From positions 47,027,501 through 47,091,500 of the forward strand of contig CP114481.1 of NCBI GenBank assembly GCA_027186245.1: a DNA stretch of 64,000 bases, read 5' to 3'. Shown here one piece after another: positions 51,541 through 63,217 of the stretch. Source of the stretch: Coriaria nepalensis (taxonomy: Eukaryota; Streptophyta; Magnoliopsida; Cucurbitales; Coriariaceae). Every line of letters begins with the position of its first letter. The first letter of the stretch is position 1. A program made the translations under genes and the position numbers. Under the pieces are notes generated by a model. It did no database searches. It worked only from the letters and a program-made list of their open reading frames with translations, and was not told the DNA's origin.

Positions 51541-54500
51541 CATTCGTGTAACCTTAAAATCATTTCAATGAGTCATTTCAACTCAATATCTTCTTTCAAA
51601 GCAATTCAAACGAATTCTATTTTTGCACTACAAACACAAGTTTTGTGCATAACTTGCAAATGATCAATGCAAGAAAAGTGTGCATTCGTTTAACCTTAAA
51701 ATTATTTCAATGAGTTAGTCCAAGTCAATAACTTATTTCAAAGCAAGTCGAACGCATTCTATTTTTGCACTACAAACACAGGTTTTGTGCATAACTTGCA
51801 AATGGTCAATGTAAGGAAAGTGTCCATTCGTTTAACCTTGAAATCATTTCAATGAGTCATTTCAACTCAATATCTTCTTTCAAAGCAATTCGAACGAATT
51901 CTATTTTTGCACTACAAACACAAGTTTTGTGCATAACTTGCAAATGATCAATGCAAGGAAAGTGTCCATTCGTTTAACCTTAAAATCATTTCAATGAGTC
52001 ATTTCAAGTCAATATCCTCTTTCAAAGCAAGTCGAACGCATTCTATTTTTGCACTACAAACATAACTTTTGTGCATAACTTGGAAATGATCAATGCAAGG
52101 AATGTGTGCATTAGTTTAACCTTAAAATCATTTCAATGGGTCATTTCAAGTCAATAACTTATTTCAAATCAAGTCGAACAAATTCTATTTTTGCACTACA
52201 AACACAAGTTTTGTGCATAACTTGCAAATGATCAATGCAAGGAATGTGTCCATTCGTTTAACCTTAAACTCATTTCAATGAGTCATTAAAACTCAATATC
52301 TTCTTTCAACGCAATTCGAACGAATTCTATTTTTGCACTACAAACACAAGTTTTGTGTATAACTTGCAAATGATCAATGCAAGGAAAGTGTCCTTTCGTT
52401 TAACCTTAAAATCATTTCAATGAGTCATTTCAACTCAATATCTTCTTTCAATGCAAGTCGAACGAATTCTATTTTTGCACTACAAACACAAGTTTTGTGC
52501 ATAACTTGCAAATGATCAATGCAAGGAAAGTGTGCATTCGTTTAACCTTAAAATCATTTCAATGAGTCATTTCAACTCGATATCTTCTTTCAAAGCAATT
52601 CGAACGAATTCTATTTTTGCACTACAAACACAAGTTTTGTGCATAACTTGCAAATGATCAATGCAAGGAAAGTGTCCATTCGTTTAACCTTAAAATCATT
52701 TCAATGAGTCATTTCAAGTCAATAACTTATTTCAAATCAAGTCGAACAAATTCTATTTTTGCACTACAAACAGAAGTTTTGTGCATAACTTGCAAATGAT
52801 CAATGCAAGGAAAGTGTCCATTCGTGTAACCTTAAAATCATTTCAATGAGACATTTCAACTCAATAACTTATTTCAAAGCAAGTCGAACGAATTCCATTT
52901 TTGCACTACAAACACAAGTTTTGTGCATAACTTGCAAATGATCAATGCAAGTAAAGTGTCAATTCGTTTAACCTTAAAATCATTTCAATGAGTCATTTCA
53001 ACTCAATAACTTCTTTCAAAGCAATTCGAACGAATTGTATTTTTGCACTACAAACACAAGTTTTGTGCATAACTTGCAAATGATCAATGCAAGGAAAGTG
53101 TGCATTCGTTTAACCTTAAAATCATTTCAATGAGTCATTTCAACTCAATATCTTCTTTCAAAGCAATTCGAACGAATTCTATTTTTGCACTACAAACACA
53201 AGTTTTGTGCATAACTTGCAAATGATCAATGCAAGGAATGTGTCCACTCGTTTAACCTTAAAATCATTTCAATGAGTCATTTCAACTCAATATCTTATTT
53301 CAAAGCAATTCGAACGAATTGTATTTTTGCACTACAAACACAACTTTTGTGCATAACTTGGAAATGATCAATGCAAGGAAAGTGTGCATTCGTTTAACCT
53401 TAAAATCATTTCAATGAGTCATTTCAACTCAATATCTTCTTTCAAAGCAAGTGGAACGCATTCTATTTTTGTACTACCAACACAAGTTTTGTGCATAACT
53501 TGCAAATGATCAATGCAAGGAAAGTGTGCATTCGTTTAACCTTAAAATCATTTCAATGAGTCATTTCAACTCAATATCTTCTTTCAAAGCAAGTCGAACG
53601 CATTCTATTTTTGCACTACAAACACAACTTTTGTGCATAACTTGGAAATGATCAATGCAAGGAAAGTGTGCATTCGTTGAACCTTAAAATCTTTTCAATG
53701 AGTCATTTCAAGTCAATAACTTATTTCAAATCAAGTCGAACGAATTCTATTTTTGCACTACAAACACAAGTTTTGTGCATAACTTGCAAATGATCAATGC
53801 AAGGAAAGTGTCCATTCGTTTAACCTTAAAATCATTTCGATGAGTCATTTCAAGTCAATAACTTATTTCAAAGCAATTCGAACGAATTCTATTTTGGCAC
53901 TACAAACACAAGTTTTGTGCATAACTTGCAAATGATCAATGCAAGGAATGTGTCCACTCGTTTAACCTTAAAATCATTTCAATGAGTCATTTAAACTCAA
54001 TATCTTCTTTCAAAGCAATTCGAACGAATTGTATTTTTGCACTACAAACACAACTTTTGTGCATAACTTGGAAATGATCAATGCATGGAAAGTGTGCATT
54101 CGTTTAACCTTAAAATCATTTCAATGAGTCATTTCAACTCAATATCTTCTTTCAAAGCAAGTGGAACGCATTCTATTTTTGTACTACAAACACAAGTTTT
54201 GTGCATAACTTGCAAATGATCAATGCAAGGAAAGTGTGCATTCGTTTAACCTTAAAATCATTTCAATGAGTCATTTCAACTCAATATCTTCTTCTTTCAA
54301 CGCAATTCGAATGAATTCTATTTTTTCACTACAAACACAACTTTTGTGCAGAACTTGGAAATGATCAATGCAAGGAAAGTGTGCATTCGTTTAACCTTAA
54401 AATCATTTCAATGAGTCATTTCAACTCAATATCTTCTTTCAAAGCAAGTCGAACGCATTCTATTTTTGCACTACAAACACAACTTTTGTGCATAACTTGG

Positions 54501-56874
54501 AAATGATCAATGCAAAGAAAGTGTGCATTCGTTTAACCTTAAAATCATTTCAATGAGTCAGTCCAAGTGAATAACTTATTTCAAAACAAGTCGAACGAAT
54601 TCTATTTTTGCACTACGAACACAAGTTTTGTGCATAACTTGCAAATGATCAATGCAAGGAAAGTGTGCATTCGTTTAACCTTAAAATCATTTCAATGTGT
54701 CATTTCAACTCAATATCTTCTTTCAAAGCAAGTCGAACGCATTCTATTTTTGCACTACAAACACAACTTTTGTGCATAACTTGGAAATGATCAATGCAAG
54801 GAAAGTGTGCATTAGTTTAACCTTAAAATCATTTCAATGAATCATTTCAAGTCAATAACTTATTTCAAATCAAGTCGAACAAATTCTATTTTTGCACTAC
54901 AAACACAAGTTTTGTGCATAACTTGCAGATGATCAATGCAAGCAATGTGTCCATTCGTTTAACCTTAAAATCATTTCAATGAGTCATTTAAACTCAATAT
55001 CTTCTTTCAAAGCAATTCGAACGAATTGTATTTTTGCACTACAAACACAACTTTTGTGCATAACTTGGAAATGATCAATGCATGGAAAGTGTGCATTCGT
55101 TTAACCTTAAAATCATTTCAATGAGTCATTTCAACTCAATATCTTCTTTCAAAGCAAGTGGAACGCATTCTATTTTTGTACTACAAACACAAGTTTTGTG
55201 CATAACTTGCAAATGATCAATGCAAGGAAAGTGTGCATTAGTTTAACCTTAAAATCATTTCAATGAATCATTTCAAGTCAATAACTTATTTCAAATCAAG
55301 TCGAACAAATTCTATTTTTGCACTACAAACACAAGTTTTGTGCATAACTTGCAGATGATCAATGCAAGCAATGTGTCCATTCGTTTAACCTTAAAATCAT
55401 TTCAATGAGTCATTTCAACTCAATATCTTCTTTCAAAGCAAGTCGAACGCATTCTATTTTTGCACTACAAACACAACTTTTGTGCATAACTTGGAAATGA
55501 TCAATGCAAGGAAAGTGTGCATTCGTTGAACCTTAAAATCTTTTCAATGACTCATTTCAAGTCAATAACTTATTTCAAAGGCACTCGAACGAATTCTATT
55601 TTTGCACTACAAACACAAGTTTTGTGCATAACTTGCAAATGATCAATGCAAGGAATGTGTCCATTCGTTTAACCTTAAAATCATTTCAATGAGTCATTTC
55701 AACTCAATATCTTCTTTCAAAGCAATTCAAACGAATTCTATTTTTGCACTACAAACACAAGTTTTGTGCATAACTTGCAAATGATCAATGCAAGAAAAGT
55801 GTGCATTCGTTTAACCTTAAAATTATTTCAATGAGTTAGTCCAAGTCAATAACTTATTTCAAAGCAAGTCGAACGCATTCTATTTTTGCACTACAAACAC
55901 AAGTTTTGTGCATAACTTGCAAATGGTCAATGTAAGGAAAGTGTCCATTCGTTTAACCTTGAAATCATTTCAATGAGTCATTTCAACTCAATATCTTCTT
56001 TCAAAGCAATTCGAACGAATTCTATTTTTGCACTACAAACACAAGTTTTGTGCATAACTTGCAAATGATCAATGCAAGGAAAGTGTCCATTCGTTTAACC
56101 TTAAAATCATTTCAATGAGTCATTTCAAGTCAATATCCTCTTTCAAAGCAAGTCGAACGCATTCTATTTTTGCACTACAAACACAACTTTTGTGCATAAC
56201 TTGGAAATGCTCAATGCAAGGAATGTGTGCATTAGTTTAACCTTAAAATCATTTCAATGAGTCATTTCAAGTCAATAACTTATTTCAAATCAAGTCGAAC
56301 AAATTCTATTTTTGCACTACAAACACAAGTTTTGTGCACAACTTGCAAATGATCAATGCAAGGAATGTGTCCATTCGTTTAACCTTAAAATCATTTCAAT
56401 GAGTCATTAAAACTCAATATCTTCTTTCAACGCAATTCGAACGAATTCTATTTTTGCACTACAAACACAAGTTTTGTGTATAACTTGCAAATGATCAATG
56501 CAAGGAAAGTGTCCTTTCGTTTAACCTTAAAATCATTTCAATGAGTCATTTCAACTCAATATCTTCTTTCAATGCAATTCGAACAAATTCTATTTTTGCA
56601 CTACAAACACAAGTTTTGTGCATAACTTGCAAATGATCAATGCAAGGAAAGTGTGCATTCGTTTAACCTTAAAATCATTTCAATGTGTCATTTCAACTCA
56701 ATATCTTCTTTCAAAGCAAATCGAACGCATTCTATTTTTGCACTACAAACACAACTTTTGTGCATAACTTGGAAATGAGCAATGCAAGGAATGTGTGCAT
56801 TAGTTTAACCTTAAAATCATTTCAATGAGTCATTTAAAGTCAATAACTTATTTCAAATCAAGTCGAACAAATTC
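51541..56874 (+). repeat. Mosaic with a duplicated 0.9-kb block and short local copies
   Basis: Bases about 51,560-52,445 recur at 55,681-56,566 (shift 4,121 = 29 x 142 + 3) with GCAATTCAAACG, GAGTTAGTCC, ATGGTCAATGTAAGG, AATATCCTC, CATTAGTTTAACC and GAGTCATTAAAAC in the same order. Between them, 53,985-54,235 is copied at about 54,982-55,230 (shift 997), and 54,800-54,985 is copied at 55,226-55,411 (shift 426). The last copy of the CTT-insertion monomer is at 54,282. The pattern is of many partial exchanges, not of one clean HOR. Confidence 0.83.
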
Positions 56875-59800
56875 TATTTTTGCACTACAAACACAAGTTT
56901 TGTGCATAACTTGCAAATGATCAATGCAAGGAATGTGTCCATTCGTTTAACCTTAAAATCATTTCAATGAGTCATTAAAACTCAATATCTTCTTTCAAAG
57001 CAATTCGAACGAATTCTATTTTTGCACTACAAACACAAGTTTTGTGTATAACTTGCAAATGATCATTGCAAGGAAAGTGTCCTTTCGTTTAACCTTAAAA
57101 TCATTTCAATGAGTCATTTCAACTCAATATCTTCTTTCAATGCAAGTCGAACGAATTCTATTTTTGCACTACAAACACAAGTTTTGTGCATAACTTGCAA
57201 ATGATCAATGCAAGGAAAGTGTGCATTCGTTTAACCTTAAAATCATTTCAATGAGTCATTTCAACTCGATATCTTCTTTCAAAGCAATTCGAACGCATTC
57301 TATTTTTGCACTACAAATACAACTTTTGTGCATAACTTGCAAATGATCAATGCAAGGAAGTTGTCCATTCGTTTAACCTCAAAATCATTTCAATGAGTCA
57401 TTTCAACTCAATATCTTCTTTCAAAGCAAGTCGAACGCATTCTATTTTTGCACTACAAACACAAGTTTTGTGCATAACTTGCAAATTATCAATGCAAGGA
57501 AAGTGTGCATTCGTTTAACCTTAAAATCATTTCAATGAGTCATTTCAAGTCAATATCCTCTTTCAAAGCAAGTCGAACGCATTCTATTTTTGCACTACAA
57601 ACACAAGTTTTGTGCATAAGTTGCAAATGATCAATGCAAGGAAAGTGCGCATTCGTTTAACCTTAAAATCATTTCAATAAGTCATTTCAACTCAATATCT
57701 TCTTTCAATGCAAGTCGAACGAATTCTATTTTTGCACTACAAACACAAGTTTTGTGCATAACCTGCAAATGATCAATGCAAGGAAAGTGTGCAATCTTTT
57801 AACCTTAAAATCATTTCAATGAGTCATTTCAAGTCAATATCTTCTTTCAAAGCAAGTCGAACGCATTCTATTTTTGCACTACAAACACAAGTTTTGTGCA
57901 TAACTTGCAAATGATCAATGCAAGGAAAGTGTGCATTCGTTTAACCTTAAAATCATTTCAATGAGTCATTTCAAGTCAATATCTTCTTTCAAAGCAAGTC
58001 GAACGCATTCTAATTTTGCACTACAAACACAAGGTTTGTGCATAACTTGCAAATGATCAATGCAAGGAAAGTGTGCATTCGTTTAACCTTAAAATCATTT
58101 CAATGAGTCATTTCAACACAATATCTTCTTTCAAAGCAAGTCGAACGAATTCTATTTTTGCAGTACAAACACAAGTTTTGTGCATAACTTGCAAATGATC
58201 AATGCAAGGAAAGTGTGCATTCGTTTAACCTTAAAATCATTTCAATGAGTCATTTCAACTCAATAACTTATTTCAAAGCAAGTCGAACGCAATCTATTTT
58301 TGCACTACAAACACAAGTTTTGTGCATAACTTGCAAATTATCAATGCAAGGAAAGTGTGCATTCGTTTAACCTTAAAATCATTTCAATGAGTCATTTCAA
58401 GTCAATATCCTCTTTCAAAGCAAGTCGAACGCATTCTATTTTTGCACTACAAACACAAGTTTTGTGCATAACTTGCAAATGATCAATGCAAGGAATGTGT
58501 CCATTCGTTTAACCTTAAAATCATTTCAATGAGTCATTAAAACTCAATATCTTCTTTCAAAGCAATTCGAACGAATTCTATTTTTGCACTACAAACACAA
58601 GTTTTGTGTATAACTTGCAAATGATCATTGCAAGGAAAGTGTCCTTTCGTTTAACCTTAAAATCATTTCAATGAGTCATTTCAACTCAATATCTTCTTTC
58701 AATGCAAGTCGAACGAATTCTATTTTTGCACTACAAACACAAGTTTTGTGCATAACTTGCAAATGATCAATGCAAGGAAAGTGTGCATTCGTTTAACCTT
58801 AAAATCATTTCAATGAGTCATTTCAACTCGATATCTTCTTTCAAAGCAATTCGAACGCATTCTATTTTTGCACTACAAATACAACTTTTGTGCATAACTT
58901 GCAAATGATCAATGCAAGGAAGTTGTCCATTCGTTTAACCTCAAAATCATTTCAATGAGTCATTTCAACTCAATATCTTCTTTCAAAGCAAGTCGAACGC
59001 ATTCTATTTTTGCACTACAAACACAAGTTTTGTGCATAACTTGCAAATTATCAATGCAAGGAAAGTGTGCATTCGTTTAACCTTAAAATCATTTCAATGA
59101 GTCATTTCAAGTCAATATCCTCTTTCAAAGCAAGTCGAACGCATTCTATTTTTGCACTACAAACACAAGTTTTGTGCATAAGTTGCAAATGATCAATGCA
59201 AGGAAAGTGCGCATTCGTTTAACCTTAAAATCATTTCAATAAGTCATTTCAACTCAATATCTTCTTTCAATGCAAGTCGAACGAATTCTATTTTTGCACT
59301 ACAAACACAAGTTTTGTGCATAACCTGCAAATGATCAATGCAAGGAAAGTGTGCAATCTTTTAACCTTAAAATCATTTCAATGAGTCATTTCAAGTCAAT
59401 ATCTTCTTTCAAAGCAAGTCGAACGCATTCTATTTTTGCACTACAAACACAAGTTTTGTGCATAACTTGCAAATGATCAATGCAAGGAAAGTGTGCATTC
59501 GTTTAACCTTAAAATCATTTCAATGAGTCATTTCAAGTCAATATCTTCTTTCAAAGCAAGTCGAACGCATTCTAATTTTGCACTACAAACACAAGGTTTG
59601 TGCATAACTTGCAAATGATCAATGCAAGGAAAGTGTGCATTCGTTTAACCTTAAAATCATTTCAATGAGTCATTTCAACACAATATCTTCTTTCAAAGCA
59701 AGTCGAACGAATTCTATTTTTGCAGTACAAACACAAGTTTTGTGCATAACTTGCAAATGATCAATGCAAGGAAAGTGTGCATTCGTTTAACCTTAAAATC

Positions 59801-60032
59801 ATTTCAATGAGTCATTTCAACTCAATAACTTATTTCAAAGCAAGTCGAACGCAATCTATTTTTGCACTACAAACACAAGTTTTGTGCATAACTTGCAAAT
59901 TATCAATGCAAGGAAAGTGTGCATTCGTTTAACCTTAAAATCATTTCAATGAGTCATTTCAAGTCAATATCCTCTTTCAAAGCAAGTCGAACGCATTCTA
60001 TTTTTGCACTACAAACACAAGTTTTGTGCATA
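56875..60032 (+). repeat. HOR of 11 monomers (1,562 bp), two units
   Basis: Units are about 56,875-58,436 and 58,437-59,998. Shared markers at a shift of 1,562 include GAGTCATTAAAAC (56,969 and 58,531), TCCTTTCG, TTTCAATGCAAGTCG, ACTCGATATC, CTACAAATACAAC, GGAAGTTGTCC, TTAACCTCAAAATC, GCAAATTATC, CATAAGTTGC, AGTGCGCATTCG, AATCTTTTAACC, ACAAGGTTTGTG (58,031 and 59,593), AACACAATATC, TTGCAGTAC and CGCAATCTATT. The two looked identical at every marker checked. The match stops at CATAACTTGC against CATAAGTTGC near 60,033. Confidence 0.92.
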
Positions 60033-60092
60033 AGTTGCAAATGATCAATGCAAGGAAAGTGCGCATTCGTTTAACCTTAAAATCATTTCAAT

Positions 60093-62802
60093 AAGTCATT
60101 TCAACTCAATATCTTCTTTCAAAGCAATTCGAACGAATTCTATTTTTGCACTACAAACACAACTTTTGTGCATAACTTGCAAATGATCAATGCAAGGAAA
60201 GTGTCCATTCGTTTAACCTTAAAATCATTTCAATGAGTCATTTCAACTCGATATCTTCTTTCAAAGCAATTCGAACGCATTCTATTTTTGCACTACAAAC
60301 ACAACTTTTGTGCATAACTTGCAAATGATCAATGCAAGGAAATTGTCCATTCGTTTAACCTCAAAATCATTTCAATGAGTCATTTCAACTCAATATCTTC
60401 TTTCAAAGCAAGTCGAACGCATTCTATTTTTGCACTACAAACACAAGTTTTGTGCATAACTTGCAAATGATCAATGCAAGGAAAGTGTGCATTCGTTTAA
60501 CCTTAAAATCATTTCAATGAGTCATTTCAAGTCAATATCCTCTTTCAAAGCAAGTCGAACGCATTCTATTTTTGCACTACAAACACAAGTTTTGTGCATA
60601 AGTTGCAAATGATCAATGCAAGGAAAGTGTGCATTCGTTTAACCTTAAAATCATTTCAATGAGTCATTTCAACACAATATCTTCTTTCAAAGCAAGTCGA
60701 ACGAATTCTATTTTTGCAGTACAAACACAAGTTTTGTGCATAACTTGCAAATGATCAATGCAAGGAAAGTGTCCATTCGTTTAACCTTAAAATCATTTCA
60801 ATGAGTCATTACAACTCAATATCTTCTTTCAAAGCAAGTCGAACGAATTCTATTTTTGCACTACAAACACAAGTTTTGTGCATAACCTGCAAATGATCAA
60901 TGCAAGGAAAGTGTGCAATCTTTTAACCTTAAAATCATTTCAATGAGTCATTTCAAGTCAATATCTTCTTTCAAAGCAAGTCGAACGCATTCTATTTTTG
61001 CACTACAAACACAAGTTTTGTGCATAACTTGCAAATGATCAATGCAAGGAAAGTGTGCATTTGTTTAACCTTAAAATCATTTCAATGAGTCATTTCAAGT
61101 CAATATCTTCTTTCAAAGCAAGTCGAACGCATTCTAATTTTGCACTACAAACACAAGGTTTGTGCATAACTTGCAAATGATCAATGCAAGGAAAGTGTGC
61201 ATTCGTTTAACCTTAAAATCATTTCAATGAGTCATTTCAACACAATATCTTCTTTCAAAGCAAGTCGAACGAATTCTATTTTTGCAGTACAAACACAAGT
61301 TTTGTGCATAACTTGCAAATGATCAATGCAAGGAAAGTGTGCATTCGTTTAACCTTAAAATCATTTCAATGAGTCATTTCAAGTCAATATCTTCTTTCAA
61401 AGTAAGTCGAACGCATTCTATTTTTGCACTACAAACACAAGTTTTGTGCATAACTTGCAAATGATCAATGCAAGGAAAGTGTCCATTCGTTTAACCTTAA
61501 AATCATTTCAATGAGTCATTTCAACTCAATATCTTCTTTCAAAGCAATTCGAACGAATTCTATTTTTGCACTACAAACACAACTTTTGTGCATAACTTGC
61601 AAATGATCAATGCAAGGAAAGTGTCCATTCGTTTAACCTTAAAATCATTTCAATGAGTCATTTCAACTCGATATCTTCTTTCAAAGCAATTCGAACGCAT
61701 TCTATTTTTGCACTACAAACACAACTTTTGTGCATAACTTGCAAATGATCAATGCAAGGAAATTGTCCATTCGTTTAACCTCAAAATCATTTCAATGAGT
61801 CATTTCAACTCAATATCTTCTTTCAAAGCAAGTCGAACGCATTCTATTTTTGCACTACAAACACAAGTTTTGTGCATAACTTGCAAATGATCAATGCAAG
61901 GAAAGTGTGCATTCGCTTAACCTTAAAATCATTTCAATGAGTCATTTCAAGTCAATATCCTCTTTCAAAGCAAGTCGAACGCATTCTATTTTTGCACTAC
62001 AAACACAAGTTTTGTGCATAAGTTGCAAATGATCAATGCAAGGAAAGTGTGCATTCGTTTAACCTTAAAATCATTTCAATGAGTCATTTCAACACAATAT
62101 CTTCTTTCAAAGCAAGTCGAACGAATTCTATTTTTGCAGTACAAACACAAGTTTTGTGCATAACTTGCAAATGATCAATGCAAGGAAAGTGTCCATTCGT
62201 TTAACCTTAAAATCATTTCAATGAGTCATTACAACTCAATATCTTCTTTCAAAGCAAGTCGAACGAATTCTATTTTTGCACTACAAACACAAGTTTTGTG
62301 CATAACTTGCAAATGATCAATGCAAGGAAAGTGTGCAATCTTTTAACCTTAAAATCATTTCAATGAGTCATTTCAAGTCAATATCTTCTTTCAAAGCAAG
62401 TCGAACGCATTCTATTTTTGCACTACAAACACAAGTTTTGTGCATAACTTGCAAATGATCAATGCAAGGAAAGTGTGCATTTGTTTAACCTTAAAATCAT
62501 TTCAATGAGTCATTTCAAGTCAATATCTTCGTTCAAAGCAAGTCGAACGCATTCTAATTTTGCACTACAAACACAAGGTTTGTGCATAACTTGCAAATGA
62601 TCAATGCAAGGAAAGTGTGCATTCGTTTAACCTTAAAATCATTTCAATGAGTCATTTCAACACAATATCTTCTTTCAAAGCAAGTCGAACGAATTCTATT
62701 TTTGCAGTACAAACACAAGTTTTGTGCATAACTTGCAAATGATCAATGCAAGGAAAGTGTGCATTCGTTTAACCTTAAAATCATTTCAATGAGTCATTTC
62801 AA
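60093..62802 (+). repeat. HOR of 10 monomers (1,420 bp), close to two units
   Basis: Bases 60,093-61,382 match 61,513-62,802 at a shift of 1,420. The markers are the same set as in the 11-mers on the left (ACTCGATATC, GGAAATTGTCC, CATAAGTTGC, AACACAATATC, TTGCAGTAC at 60,715 and 62,135, AATCTTTTAACC, ACAAGGTTTGTG at 61,155 and 62,575), but in a shortened order. It is therefore a derivative of the neighbouring 11-mer with monomers lost and rearranged. Small differences include CATAACCTGC near 60,885 against CATAACTTGC and TTCGTTCAAAG near 62,528. Confidence 0.9.
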
Positions 62803-63217
62803 CTCAATAACTTATTTCAAAGCAAGTCGAACGCAATCTATTTTTGCACTACAAACACAAGTTTTGTGCATAACTTGCAAATGATCAATGCAAGGAAAGT
62901 GTGCATTCGTTTAACCTTAAAATCATTTCAATGAGTCATTTCAACTCAATATCTTCTTTCAAAGCAATTCGAACGAATTCTATTTTTGCACTACAAACAC
63001 AAGTTTTGTGCATAACTTGCAAATGATCAATGCAAGGAAAGTGTCCATTCGTTTAACCTTAAAATTATTTCAATGAGTCATTTCAACTCAATATCTTCTT
63101 TCAAAGCAAGTCGAACGCATTCTATTTTTGCACTACAAACACAAATTTTGTGCATAACTTGCAAATGATCAATGCAAGGAAAGTGTGCATTCGTTTAACC
63201 TTAAAATCATTTGAATG
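62803..63217 (+). repeat. Link monomers after the last 10-mer
   Basis: Roughly three monomers leave the 10-mer order. They include a CGCAATCTATT copy as in the 11-mers, a common AACTCAATATCTTC/GAATTC copy followed by AAAATTATTTC, and a CACAAATTTTGTGC variant near 63,141. Only satellite sequence is present. Confidence 0.65.
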
